Source of the DNA: Amanita rubescens
Taxonomy: Eukaryota > Basidiomycota > Agaricomycetes > Agaricales > Amanitaceae
Direction: 5' to 3'
NCBI GenBank assembly: GCA_015039365.1
Contig: WION01000386.1
Coordinates: 1-49,716 of the forward strand
Length of the DNA: 49,716 bases
The number at the start of each line of letters is the position of its first letter. The first letter of the stretch is position 1. Below, piece after piece: positions 22,995 through 34,812 of the stretch. The notes beneath the pieces are model-generated. The model had not been told where the DNA came from and did no database searches. It worked only from the letters and a program-made list of their open reading frames with translations. Position numbers and translations under genes: made by a program.

Positions 22995-25390
22995 AAAGGT
23001 CACAGCCTAGGCCCTAGTGGCAGAGAATGATTGTCAGCATGCAGTGCATAACTGGGCAGTGGCCACTTGCCAGTATCGTGCAATGGATGCAGGTATGTGG
23101 TGATTAAGAAGAAAGAAAGGAAGTAACACTTGTCACGCTGACCTGTGTGGGAAAAGGATATTGGCAAAGTCCGTCACGTGTGTCCCAGATGTGATCGATC
23201 AATCCGTGAGAAAAAGAAACTGGTTCCGAGGCCTCATCATTTATGTCGAAAAAGAGGGATTTGTGGCAATCGCAACGCGTAACGTTTTAAGCGACGAATG
23301 TACCATAACAACTTCTCAACCCTCACTCCTGCTCATGGTTGTTGCATTAAACCTCAAGGATGGGCCAAAATACGAGAGAGACAACGGAGAATGTTGCTGA
23401 AAGCCTGAGGATGATGGACCGTGGCGGCGTTAGAGACAATCGCTGCAAGACGGGATGGGCGAATGAGCGGTAGCCTTGGCATCACTTCCAGTATCCACAG
23501 CAGCCATCTCGCTGTGGGTCGACGAGTCTCAAGCTTATCGGGCAGAAACGCCGCGGCCTAGTATGGTGCATGCATGCAGCGATGACTAGTATAGTAGTAC
23601 TAGAGATGGACACCTCCCCGACGCCTGCTAGTGTAAGCCCATCCGCTCTGCCCGTCCACCTCGGTACATAACTAGTTTCTTCCTCGCAGAAGATCTTCAA
23701 TCTGATTCTTTTACGTTCCAAGCCGCTTCGATCCTACGCATGTTCTCCATCGTCTGTATTTGCAACTCAGCCCGGGAATCCCCAACACTCAACCAAACAC
23801 AGAGTTATCATCGTCTTTCATCAAGCCTCTCTCGCCGCTTGGGCCTTTATCGATTATCATACATGATTTCCTCCAAGTCAGAGGGCAGAATCTGTTTCCA
23901 GTGTTGGCCAAACCACCCACAGTGACACAGGTTTTTGTCAGCTCAACCCGTCTCCGACTGCAACCCCAAGCGCGTTATCAATGACCTGAGTGGATCACCA
24001 TCTGTACGTCCCGTTGCCCGTTTCTCCTGTATTCCTCATTCATCATCTTCATAGATCAACCAGCTCTATCCCTACCCCAATGGATACACTTCCTTCTCCT
24101 TTTCCGCGGAAACGCCCACTCAAAACGGACCGCCCACGCCTAACAGCGTCAAACAATTCCAGAAAAACTTAACCTGACCCGAGATGGGTCCTGTCGAACT
24201 TGGAGCGCCTTGAGCAACCTCAACCTGAGTCGAACGTGTACGAACTTTTGGACATCCACCAGATCTTGGATATACATAAACAAGACTTGGAGAATGGCAA
24301 ATGTCCGAGTCCAAGGCTGCAGGTCGGTTCCTGCCAGTTCTTCAGTTCTGCTTTCAAACTCTGACGTTCACAAATGTCAACAGTATTTGGTCTTCCGCTT
24401 TGTGAAGTTGCGAAGCACGCCTCCATCCCATCAGCGCTCTTCTCAACGGTCATGAACTGCACCTTCCACTAGTCAAAGAGCTCTATCACACCAGTAAGCA
24501 ATCAATCGTTTACAGGATCATTGAAACTAAACAGCATCAGGCGTCCATCAACAGGACTTGTTCTGGATATTGCCCAATCACCGGTGGCTAGCAGAGCTTA
24601 TCGGCATATTCAATTACCGGAGCAAAGTTGCAGAGTGCAACGCCATGCTTCTGCACACCGAGTCGACGCGAAGATATATGTGCCCTCTTGATCAATTATC
24701 TTCTTGCCTGAGCCCGACCTGTCAACCTACTTAATTGATGCTTTATGGGAATGGGGAGGGGTTTACGGAGACACTGAAGACAATAACTTGGAAGTCGGCG
24801 GTCGTTCATAAAAGAGAACCAACTTCGGCCAGATTTCCTAAATTCGCTGTTGGTCTATCTCTCGGCGTTTTCCGGCCATGTTGTAATGATGCACGACGTG
24901 AACGGGGTGGACGTCCAAGAACTTGGTCGATTGTTCGGATACGTTTTTCGTGACGAAATCGCGTCGTCGAGGTCCTCTACTTCACACGAGTGCGGCTCGG
25001 CAATGAAAGAAAGGAAAAACGGACAGATGATGATGTATTGGTTCCTTAAGCGATGGGTCCGATATCGAGTGGGCTCTTTGACGTCGTCGGTGTAGGACCT
25101 GAGAAGGGACGACCATGGAAAGAAGAGTAAAGCCCAAGTCTCCTATCGGCCTTAACTCTAGGCCGTCTCCGAGTGCTTGTTTATCGGCGAAGAAGATGGG
25201 GAGTGGTCGACGACGCTCCTTTCACCCAAAGCTCTAAGCTCTTTCACCATGACTTGGTGGTCACCAACCTCTCACCATGTTAGCCCCTGGGGGAACTCTA
25301 AATAGCGGAGTTGATTCGCGGTCGTGTCATATCGATGTTATACACGGATTATCGAATATAGTAGTGACAGAGTTGTTACACACAAACTAC
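22995..25390. other. Gene-poor region with possible decayed coding sequence
   Basis: The first ~150 bases continue the AT-rich NB-ARC/TPR segment and should contain its promoter. From about 24060 to 25090 several short coding-like stretches appear on the + strand in different frames. LERLEQPQPESNVYELLD lies near 24200, LPEPDLSTYLIDALWEWGG near 24715, and LRPDFLNSLLVYLSAFSG then DVNGVDVQELGRLFG near 24830-24940. The last two recall the LPEPL and NKMxxxNLAxxFG motifs of RhoGAP domains, but frames shift between them. I therefore read this, with low confidence, as the remains of a gene, perhaps a Rho-GTPase-activating protein. Missed introns could instead explain the shifts. Confidence 0.3.
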
Positions 25391-25445
25391 ACATTACTCG
25401 CTGGTCGTAACAGGTCGTAACACTACCAAGTATTTGTGGAATATC

Positions 25446-25851
25446 TCAACTGTACCGACAGGCACAGCCAACGAGAAAATGATACAGGTCGGACTTGCAT
25501 GGGGGAAGGTGTTGTCTTGGAAACCAATCGAAATCGAGATTACTGCCGAGAGCATGCGCACAGCCTTGCCAGAGGCGTCGCTGACCTCTTGCGTGAGGCT
25601 CCAGGACCCTAATTGCATAGTAAGAGTATAGCATTTGCTCATAGGTTCTGCACTGACCCAGTGCCATAGTGCATAACCTTGCTATAAATTCCGATTCGGC
25701 GCGCCTCTCTCTCGTGCCCCACAGTGATTCCTACGATGCCTGCATCTGCAGCATAAGCCGTATCGACTTCAAGCACCAGCGTCGCTGCAAAGTTGATGCA
25801 CAACGAAATCAGCAGGGCTCGTAGCCATATGGGTGACATGGGTGGCAACAT
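25446..25851 (-). CDS. Possible small secreted or membrane-anchored protein, unrecognised
   Basis: ATG at 25851 is followed by a hydrophobic stretch (IWLRALLISLCINFAATLVL) that could be a signal peptide or anchor. The frame stays open to 25639. A plausible intron at 25609-25657 would continue the frame to a stop at 25446. An alternative frame ending at 25394 (with SVISISIGF-like hydrophobic sequence) does not join in phase. No family was recognised, and this may not be a gene. Confidence 0.3.
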
Positions 25852-26069
25852 CCAACCTGAGCGGCCCTTCGTTCAAACTTATTTAGCCAACTTCAAGGCA
25901 AACTACAAAAAACCAAAGACTTGCATGCGGAATTACAAAACTTGATAAGTGAGCTGGGCATTGCACGTGTAACTAGTGTTGTGCAAGCATCCACCTCTCC
26001 CTTCTTCCGGGACCCATTCCCTTTGATTGGAGCAGAACGGATGTCGACGCTTTCTTGTAAACTTGTTTA

Positions 26070-27151
26070 TTAGTAATTACACTTATCAGGTTTTTCACAA
26101 GCCATGTCTTGTCCACAAGGGGCTGCACCGCACCTCGATATCCAGTTAATAATCTCCTGTGCCCATTCTTCGCCTACATCCGTGCTCAGGGCAAGGATCG
26201 AACTGACATGGTCATGTCCTTGCAGTGTAAAATCCTCCAGAACACCTCCCTTCTCTCGAAACAACTTTGAAAATGCCCTGGCAGCGCCCTTTATGCACCG
26301 AGGTTCATTCTCGCCTGTTATATTTCGAATAGGAGGCAAGACAGTGATGTGCCCGCCGGTCCCAGCGCGACGAAGCAAACCAAGCGGCTGATTTAGAGCT
26401 ATGTTTCGGACACTGCCGTAGTACTGAGTAGCCGCGCTTTGCAATTCCGGCATCTTCCCTCCAGGTATCTCATAAGGCACACCTATCAGCACGACACCAC
26501 GAAGTGCTTGTCTCAGCTGTAGCTGGAATAGGTGAGGAAGAAGTAACATGTTGGCAACATGTATCCCACCCGCCGAGTGCCCGAGGACGTAAATCTGAGT
26601 AGGGTCGCCCTCGGACACATGTTCGGTCACCCACAATAAGGCGTCGCGAACGTCTTCCGCACCTTGCGGAAAGACAGCGTTGGGAACAAGACGATAGTCC
26701 GCGATGACCGCAAGCACCCCCCTCGAAGCAAAATAGGCGCCCAAGTTGTTGTGAACCAAGTACTGAGGCGGGGAGCAGCGGGATCCATGGATTAAACTGC
26801 CACCGTGAAAGAAGACGACGATGGGCGGTCGGGAGTCGCCTCCAGCCTGAGCGGACCCGGATGACGGTGGATAATAAACGTCAAGCTGAAATTGCATCAA
26901 AAGCTCGGTTTTTACCAACTTCTTAACCTGTGACTAACCTGATGAGCGTCAGTAGAACCGTAAGCATATGTCGCGCGCTTGATGGCGTTAATTGAAGTTC
27001 GCTTGGCCTCGAGTAAAGGATAAGCTGGAGTAGTACATCGGATTTAGTAATTGAACCTAAAAGCAAGGAAAAAAAAAGAAAAAAAAAGAAATGCTGAGTA
27101 TGTACTTGGGTCAACGATGTCTTTGATGTTCAGTCGAGAAGTATGCGGCAT
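26070..27151 (-). CDS. Alpha/beta-hydrolase fold esterase
   Basis: The model has three exons: complement of 26070-26885, 26939-27024 and 27106-27151 (315 aa, phases agree). The family landmarks are present. HQLDVYYPP opens the fold, VVFFHGGSLIHGS gives the oxyanion-hole HGG near residue 70, and YVLGHSAGGIH holds the nucleophile serine near residue 155. GHDHVSS near the C-terminus supplies the likely catalytic histidine; the acid residue may lie in NITGENEPR. Such enzymes hydrolyse carboxylic esters, but the substrate is unknown. No signal peptide is evident, suggesting a cytosolic or membrane-associated enzyme. The C-terminal tail has four cysteines (CGAAPCGQDMACEKPDKC). It is transcribed away from the phosphotransferase gene, with only about 150 bases between the starts. 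Confidence 0.82.
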
Positions 27152-27301
27152 GGTGCAGACGTAGCAGGTATAATCTTAGTGAGTTGGGTCAGGGCTGTGC
27201 GGTACTAATATGTTTGTTTGCTCAGGTTGTTCACGGCAGGATTCGGCCCGCCTTGCGTGCCACGATTGTTCCCAGCAGCGCCAATAGCAAATACTACAAC
27301 T

Positions 27302-28171
27302 ATGCGAAGGTTTCTTTGGATATTGTGGGGGATGATCATAAAGTGGCCCCGACGACTCCTCATCGACAAGCTGAAGCGTCGTGCAAAACTCATATATCCC
27401 CCAACGACTACGCCCTCCGTTATACAGCTTACAAGCCACACTATGCTGAAAAAAGGCTCGCACAACATATTCAATGAAGCAGAGGCCATGCGATTTATCC
27501 GTGCCCATACAAACATCCCTTTACCCGACGTTCTGGACACATGGGCGATCAACGAGGACTACGCGTATCTAGTCATGGAAAGAGTCGAAGGTGTGCCTCT
27601 TCGCGATGTATTCCAAAAGCTATCGTCTGCACAGAAGAGAACCATCGCTCATGAGTTGAAGGCGTTCGTCGACCAAATGAGGACTATTGTAGTACCCCAG
27701 TCTCACAATTATGGTACCACTGGCATAGCGTCTGTTAAAGGCGGCACGTTTCGCGAGGACCGCTTTGATGACGAATACATGGGTCCCTTCGAGGACGAGC
27801 GCGCATACCATGATTGGCGCGTTTCGGTTGTCCAGGCGATTTCGGCGAGACATCAACCGACGATGGAGAGACTAAAAATCATCCGGAAAGAGCTTCAGGA
27901 CGACCACGACATTGTCTTCACGCACGGGGACCTCAATCTCGGAAATGTTCTGATAAAGGTTCTGGGCGATGGGGATGTGCACATCGTCGCTGTGCTCGAC
28001 TGGGAAATGGCGGGGTGGCGGCCGGCGTACTGGGAATATGTGAAGTGCATGCATTGTATGGGTGGTTGTGACACGGAATGGGGAGAGTTTGTGGGTATGG
28101 TACTTCAGAAGTACGAGAAAGAAAAGGCTCTTGATGACGAGCTGCAGCGACTCTCAGGAGATGCGTACTAA
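27302..28171 (+). CDS. APH-type phosphotransferase domain protein
   Basis: A single exon of 289 aa beginning at ATG 27302. A slightly earlier non-ATG opening or an upstream exon is possible. The protein-kinase-like APH fold shows YLVMERVEGVPL in the hinge, the catalytic VFTHGDLNLGNVLI, and the metal-binding LDWEMAGWRPAYWEY. In fungi this family (PF01636-like) is large and mostly uncharacterised; it phosphorylates small molecules or proteins. The original name aminoglycoside phosphotransferase should not be read as antibiotic resistance here. The basic N-terminal stretch (WPRRLLIDKLKRRAK) after a Trp-rich hydrophobic segment may contact membrane. Confidence 0.8.
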   Translation: MRRFLWILWGMIIKWPRRLLIDKLKRRAKLIYPPTTTPSVIQLTSHTMLKKGSHNIFNEAEAMRFIRAHTNIPLPDVLDTWAINEDYAYLVMERVEGVPLRDVFQKLSSAQKRTIAHELKAFVDQMRTIVVPQSHNYGTTGIASVKGGTFREDRFDDEYMGPFEDERAYHDWRVSVVQAISARHQPTMERLKIIRKELQDDHDIVFTHGDLNLGNVLIKVLGDGDVHIVAVLDWEMAGWRPAYWEYVKCMHCMGGCDTEWGEFVGMVLQKYEKEKALDDELQRLSGDAY

Positions 28172-29285
28172 AGGAATCACTTGATCCTCAGACGCTGTAT
28201 CGATCATTCCTCCACTGGTGTCGATGGGAAAGAGGAAGCCGTTCCTGCCATTGCGCCAGTCCTTTCTCCACTGACTGGGTTCTTCAGGCCTGCCTTAGTA
28301 CATTGCGTCTTCTACATTTGTTCGCCACACTCTAAAGGCACTATACACTGACATTCATGTTGAAATTGACAAATTTCAATTGTGTCGTCCCGAGACTATA
28401 AGACAACACTGTCACGAAGAGTATCCCGTTGGGCATATTAGGAAACGCCACCAGGGAGAAACTTCTCAGCAATCTGCCGTGTCAGTGTCTGCAATGACGC
28501 GAGCATTCTGCTGCTGTAAGTGTAATATTGTCATGGACAGCAGTGGGACGGTGTCGGACATTGAAAGCGCGCCTGTTCCACATAATGTACAAACATACGA
28601 TTTTCTGCACTCACATGGAACTGGGCGATGGATAGTATTTAAACAAGAGGCGAGCCATCGGATTTCGAATGTGTGCTAACTACTTATGTATTGAATCAAC
28701 ACGTCGAAACGGCATAGAGGAGCTTCGAAAGGACATCGTCTCGCGGTTTCGCCCCGCGGTTTCGCCCAAAGGTGCTTTGTCAGTTGCTTTTGTCCCTTCC
28801 TATGGTTAATTTTATCTATGCAACGCGCTAGAGGATTTAGATGGATATGGCTGCCCGTCGTCTCACCTTTTTCTGTATATGTAGGTCACCTTACTCAGGG
28901 TCGTCTGCAATACAGGAGCTTACATTGCACAATAGAAATCCAGTTTGTTTGGATTCAAGTTTACCGCTTGGTACAAGGCTTGATAGATTATCGAGGGTCA
29001 ATACCGAAGAACGACATTTGGCGAAGAGCGATTTCACCAGACGTTTAGCGGATGTTTGATGTTCAGACCCGGAAATTCTTAATCTCGTCCCACTAACCCT
29101 GGTGATGCTAGATTCTAACGTGATTTTCAGAATGCCTAGCCAAAGTAACATAAAGAGCATTTGCTTGTTCCATCGTTATGCTCGCTATTTCTCCGTGTAC
29201 GTATCCTATCATACCATCAATTGCTAAGAAAATTTATTGTTCATAATTCATAGGCGATCCAAAAAGCGCAAGTCGGATTCAATAC
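28172..29285. other. Intergenic region between convergent genes, no gene seen
   Basis: This 1.1-kb stretch separates the phosphotransferase and DyP genes, which face each other. A short tandem repeat of GCGGTTTCGCCC occurs near 28743-28770. Short open frames lack recognisable motifs. Confidence 0.5.
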
Positions 29286-31075
29286 TTAAGAAGCTATCGT
29301 CCCCTTCAAGGCGGCCAAAGACGGAGCGAAGAAGTATTCTCCACCGCGTGGGACGACCCAATTTATGGGCAATTTTAGCTCTAATGTAGGATCATCCGGG
29401 TTGGTACCGGATAGCTGCCGGTTGGCCCCCTGGCCGATTATAGCGTCGAAGCTGCAACAAGAAATTCAGACGACGTCATCCACGCACGAAATTATACTTG
29501 CCCTGGAACCTGAGACGTGGTTTGGGTGAATGGGAATGTAATGTTATTCGCCCAATCTAAACGACCGATCAGATCAACTGCGATCTTTTCATAAACGGCA
29601 CGCACTTATTTGAAGGAACCGGAATCCATTCAGGATACTGCTCTGATAGCTTTGGAATAGCAGTCCACGATTATTAATGGTCTTCTGTTCCTTTTTCTCT
29701 TCGGGCGTAACCTCCGGACCGAACTGAATCCCGCGACGCATGATCCTATGAGTTTGAACTTGGTTATTCAGGTCGGAACGCGGGTTCGTCTTGCGAGTAT
29801 GGGCGGCGAATGGGCAAATCTTCTGGGTTCCGAGCTCTGCAGCATAGCTGAAATCGTTGTTCCTGTTCATGAGATGGTGAGCGCTGTGCGGAAACGAACG
29901 AGCCATGCGACGTACAGATCTATGTTTGTAGCCAAGAATGCATCGTCGTCGAAAGGCCTCAAGTCAATTGGGGCACCTGCACAACTCATCAGCTGTACCG
30001 CTCCCATGTTCAATCTCCACGGTACTTACCACTCTTCCATCGGCCTATGAGACGAGCGCCCAGAAGGTCACTCCCTTGTTGCGGCGTCAAGCCTTGCACC
30101 TTGAGGGCATTTGAATCCAAGAACTTATTGAACTCTGGCACAAGTTGGAGAAGGAATCGGAACGCCAAGAAACTTCCGTCTACCATCCAGGGGTCGCGAG
30201 CCTTTTGATTCGCATCCCCTTCCCTACCGACCAAGATAACGCCTGGTAGCACGGGAGGAGGTCCGGGGGGAGGATTCTTATCAAATCCGATAACTGCGGG
30301 GTTCGATATTCCATCCTTAAACCCGAAACTACCAAATAGAGTAAGCATGTATCACACAGGTATTAATACGTCTTTTGCTTACTGTTCGTGACCGGATTCG
30401 TTTCCTGGCCTTACGTCACCTGTGACGCGGAAGACTTCTGCAACCGACGACGCGGGCGTCCCGAATCCAAATATATTCAAGACTTGTGCCACCTTGGTGT
30501 TAACAGTTGCGTGACTTTCCCCAGAGAAGATAATCAAGCCATGTATTTGCTGTTTGAATTGGGGCAGCCAGTCCGGCACAAATGTTGGTCCTGCTCCCGT
30601 GCCACTGTCGCCAAGGGACTGTGCATCGGCCTCTTGTCCGCCAAGGAAGGCTGAGTCAATCAAGTTTTTGTCGCTGATCCCAAGCTAAAGCAGCATCTCA
30701 ATTCATCGCAATCTGCAAAAACTCATCAGATAGTGCGTTACCTTGACAAATCCAAAGTGCGAAAACGAGATGTTAACTCCCCAAAGCGGAATCAATTCAG
30801 GTTTTGGGTAAGGCTTCTTCTTGTGCTTGTCAATCGCATCTTGGTCCTTCAATACTTGCTGTCACAGTTGTGATGAGCGGAATAACTTTTTGAAGCTGTT
30901 TCCTGAAGTTCGGGACATTTAAGATCTGGAAGAAGAACTTGGTCTCTGTCTTCTTGGGTAGCCCACCACTAAGAACACGGAATCAGTGCGGGCACTACTT
31001 TGGAGATGGATGCAAGACAGACAGGATATCTCCCTGAATATTATCCAAGTTCAGCGGTTGAGGCGGTTGAGTCAT
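29286..31075 (-). CDS. DyP-type heme peroxidase, with one apparent frame break
   Basis: Proposed exons are complement of 29286-29451, 29502-29556, 29606-29862, 29916-29976, 30030-30328, 30383-30684, 30742-30968 and 31023-31075, about 473 aa. DyP peroxidases oxidise dyes and lignin-related phenolics with H2O2. The N-terminus NLDNIQGDIL is a fungal DyP hallmark. FGFKDGISNPAV contains the catalytic Asp of the GxxDG motif, CPFAAHTRKTNPR the heme-ligand His, and THRIMRRGI a conserved Arg segment. WVVPRGGEYFF closes the domain. All junctions agree in phase except inside the exon at 30742-30968. There KVIPLITTV and QVLKDQDAIDK lie in different frames, and the summed exon length is one base over a multiple of three. 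A one-base insertion near 30860 would explain it, making the gene either a recent pseudogene or a sequencing error. One intron (29452-29501) uses a GC donor. No obvious signal peptide is present. Confidence 0.85.
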
Positions 31076-31668
31076 GCTTTGATTATGTTCAGGGCTCGTT
31101 CTGCTGTTGCGTAGGACCAACCTTATATACAAAGTATGCGTCCCATGTTTGCACCCTCTTACGGTTCCACGTTTGAGGTACACGATGACTCCATTCAGCG
31201 CTGATTTGAACGCACAGCACCAAGAACGTCGATGTTGGTGCCGTCTAACACCATTGTAAAATGGAACGCCTAATTTATCCCATCGCCCAACTAACGTCAT
31301 CTAAGCTTTCGGACCTACAAATAATCCGTAGGGAACCCGCCCAACAAGTCTGATGTTCTTTCCTGACGGGCACAGCGCCGTAATATTACTTTTAGCAAAA
31401 CGCCAGCGCCATCTAGCGGAGTATCGTGACCATGGAGTTAATCAATACTAGTCATAACGTTTGTTCTATATTTTTGGCATGCAGTTACCCACATCTGCGT
31501 TCGGCAAGTACGCAAGTAGGCGTAGATGACTATCCGTAGTTTCTACCGGATACGAACCAGTCCTAAATGAATGAAAACAGCCTTGCGCTGGTAGCAATCG
31601 AAATACCAAAACTAAGGTTCAATGAACAAGTCTGAACACAGTATTCTGCGGCCACGTCTAAGTTATGA
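31076..31668. other. Intergenic region, DyP upstream flank
   Basis: This 593-base stretch lies between the start of the DyP gene and the end of the permease gene, both on the minus strand. It should contain the DyP promoter. No coding, RNA or repeat feature was recognised. Confidence 0.5.
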
Positions 31669-34448
31669 TCACAAAACTGCTTCTTCAAATTTCTCGGCGT
31701 TCCCAGGATCTATCACATCAATCCCCATAGCCTCCGCTGTCATACAATGGCAAGTCAGACAGGCATGCGTAGGATAACATCTAAGTACTTTACCTTTTAT
31801 CTGTCTTACGGGACCAGTGAACCACTTCCTTGCGCTTAGGATCCAGAACCCAATGCAATATGCCACGACAATTCCGACGGCGACCACTGCATAATTAAGC
31901 GTTTGAGAATTAACGGGCTATATGTAACAAGGCAGGAAATCGACTTCAGATCATTTAGCCTTTTGTGATCGTGATGACGTACGTTTATTTGGGGTAATAT
32001 GAAAACGATGGTAATAAATGCTATCCACGCTACCGCAGTAACGGCCACAGGAATCGAAAAAACGCCCAAGTGGAAAGGTCCCTTTTCGAAGTCCTGTCTG
32101 TTCATGATACGCAACAAAATCGGTATGCCTACCGTCCAGGCTAAGATAGGATCACTTATCACGGTAAAACATCGAAACGTACCATATGATATGTATAATC
32201 CTATGGTCGCGATCGATGTCGCTGCTGCAAATGCGACAGAACTGCCAAGACTAGGGAGACCAAGTATGAAGCTGAGGGTACACGCAAGCCAGACTTGTGT
32301 TTGCCATGAGTAAGAGATTCCGAATCGTAGCGGGTATCAAACCTGTTCTTATCGGCGATCTCCACTGTTTGCTGACCTTGTTGAAGAAAGTATGCCCTGG
32401 TATCCCGCCATCACGGGCAAATGCGTACATCATTCGGGAATTTGATGTCACGGAGAACGTGCTTCAAATGACAATGGATCAAAGTTAGACGTTAGACGGT
32501 AAGCTGCTAATTTTGATGTGCTTACCCGCAGAAATACATGGCACCAATAATAATAACCTATTGATTAATGAACCAGGCATGAGGTTGTGTCTAATATTTC
32601 CCGAGAGCCTAATGTGACGTACCATAAGCACTATAGCACCGTCTTCTCCAACAGTATCAAGGAAAATCTGAGTGACAGGCTGGCCTGTCGGAGAAGCTAT
32701 CGTCCCTTCTAAATCCTGAATGGAGAAAAGCAGACCGAGCAGCAAATACCATCCTAGGATAGCGGAAATTCCAATGCCCATGACAATACCGATGCTGCCT
32801 GACATGGCCGCATTTCGAGTCTCTTCTGTCATCTGTCTTTCGTCAAGCGCAAAACACAAGTAGTACGACGGAGGCTCACATGGGCGCTCGCATCGAATCC
32901 TTCGTTATTTACGAGATTACACTTGTCAGTAACTTGCCATCTTTTGGTAGTTCCAGGTCAAACCCACCCGTTAGCGTGTACTGCATACAAATCCAAGTTA
33001 CTCCGTCTACCATCAAGTGGTGTTAATTCTTACCTGCGACATCAATATCTAGAGATCGTACACCACGTTATCACAGATGCGTCGAGTACGGAGCCTGCTC
33101 TTACCCCAATTATGGCAACGTATGCAGGAGATGCCCGTGATCCCCACCCCTCACCATCTACCCCGGTCCCGTCGCGGAATGTCCTGAATACGAAGTCCCC
33201 TGACTGATGATGAGGTGCCTTGGCCAAAATAGCAATTACTAGAACAAATGTTCCGACTGCATGCCACCAGATGGAGACGTTGTTCAGGTGGTGCAATAAC
33301 CGAACGCCAAATGTATTTGTAAGACCTGTGGATGTATCAGGCAAGGTATTGAAGCTATATCGATTTCGACCTTGTGAAATTAGGACTGCCGCGTAGATAC
33401 CTAGTGAGGATTAGCGACAGCGCCCCCGTCTAGTCTAGATTCATGGACTTTACCGATTGTGGTTCCCGGTGTCGGGGAAAAGCTTGATTTCAAAGTGCAT
33501 ACGGTAGAGATGAAGGTTGCACATGCGAAGCTGCAAACAAGGACATTAGGAGCAACAACTTGGGTAAGAATTGGGTCGCACCTTATGCCAGTGGTAATAG
33601 CGACCTGACCAAGAAGGTTAAACCAACCTACTCTTATGTCACTCGGAGTTAGAAAGGGGATGGAAATTCGTTTCAATACCCGTGATCCATGATGCCAGTG
33701 GTGCCCATTTCCGTTTTGACAGCATAGCCGCCCAAAAATACGGTCCCCCAGACGTTGGATGAGCGCTAATGGAAATTGTAATCTTATCATGATAGATTAC
33801 CACCAAGACACACCTGCAAATTTCTTGCGGTGCGGGATAGTCATTGATACCAAAGATGGCCATGATGGGGCGTACCTGCCATGGCGAGTCCGACTGACAT
33901 GGTGAAACATGCTCCAGATTCCAAACACATAAATGCATGAAGGGGAACGCCAACATATGAAACTTACAAACAATAACCCAACTCCATGTCATAACGGCAG
34001 GACCACCAGTATTCTTCAAATGGTACGTGAGCTTATCGAACAACAGAGGTTACTGGTTCAACTGACCAAACCATACAAAAACAACGATGGCATGCCTGTA
34101 AGGATTGAGATAATGGAGAACGACATCTATCACAACAATTCAGATAGGCATCGGTTCGTGGATGAATCCGTCAAAGTGACGTACGCCAAAGTTCTGGTTG
34201 AGAAGACGACCAATACGTTAGAAAGGGTAAGTCTGGGCAAATTCAGGGTCAGAAGCGCACCTGCAAAAGTCCCAAATCCCGTCTAGTGATAGGCTTAGAG
34301 AATTGACCTCGATCGAAGCGGTCCAGACTTACTTCAATTCCTGTTTGTAGCCCATACGAGCCAGTTCAGCCTCGTCCCCTTCTAACTTGTCTGTAGGAGT
34401 GGACCCCCCATGTTCCACCATCGATGCACTGTTGTCTTCGGTTGACAT
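31669..34448 (-). CDS. Amino-acid/GABA-type permease (APC superfamily)
   Basis: A multi-exon gene starting at ATG 34448. The cytoplasmic N-terminus ends with LARMGYKQELK, then RDLGLLQ and NFG lead into SFSIISILT, the usual start of fungal GABA/choline/amino-acid permeases. NTGGPAVMTWSWVIV, PTSGGPYFWAAMLS and GWFNLLGQVAITTGI give the first helices. GFDASAHMTEETRNAA followed by GIGISAILGWYLLLGLLFS and NSRMMYAFARDGGIPG are strong family signatures. The C-terminus has further helices (VAVVAVGIVVAYCIGFWIL-type) and a short tail. About 530 aa with roughly 12 helices is expected. It probably imports amino acids or related amines across the plasma or vacuolar membrane; substrate cannot be assigned. 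Many introns of about 50 bases interrupt it. Confidence 0.85.
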
Positions 34449-34812
34449 GCTTTCTGAAGCGTTGAAAGAGGAAGTTGTGCGGAATACCCTATCAGGTGAA
34501 GTGGGGAAGGTCAACCGAGAAGAAAAGAGCCGGGAACCCCGGCGCCACCTTATCTTCGACACCCCCGGTTGTTTATCCCATGCGTATCCCTGACACCGCA
34601 AGTGTAAGCCTCGTTCACACCAATTGAATGCACAAGACAGCATCACGATCGTACCGCTCACACCAGTTTCCCTTATCAGATCAAATGAACCACGCCCGCG
34701 CGCCGCTGCCAGCTTTCAGGTGTCGAATAATACAAAAATATCATTCAGCCTGATGTAATCAGGTCACTATCTTTACAAGCAGCATGTGGGCCGTCAAAAA
34801 AGATGAATTCAA
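34449..34812. other. Intergenic region, permease upstream flank
   Basis: This 364-base stretch lies between the F-box gene end and the permease start, both minus strand. It presumably contains the permease promoter. Nothing else was recognised. Confidence 0.5.

Noticed and set aside
26880..27151. A separate small gene upstream of the alpha/beta hydrolase
   Set aside because: Splicing 27106-27151 to 26939-27024 to 26885 gives a continuous family-like N-terminus, so it belongs to the hydrolase.
27302..28171. Aminoglycoside resistance gene
   Set aside because: The APH fold is widespread in fungi with other or unknown substrates; nothing here points to antibiotic modification.
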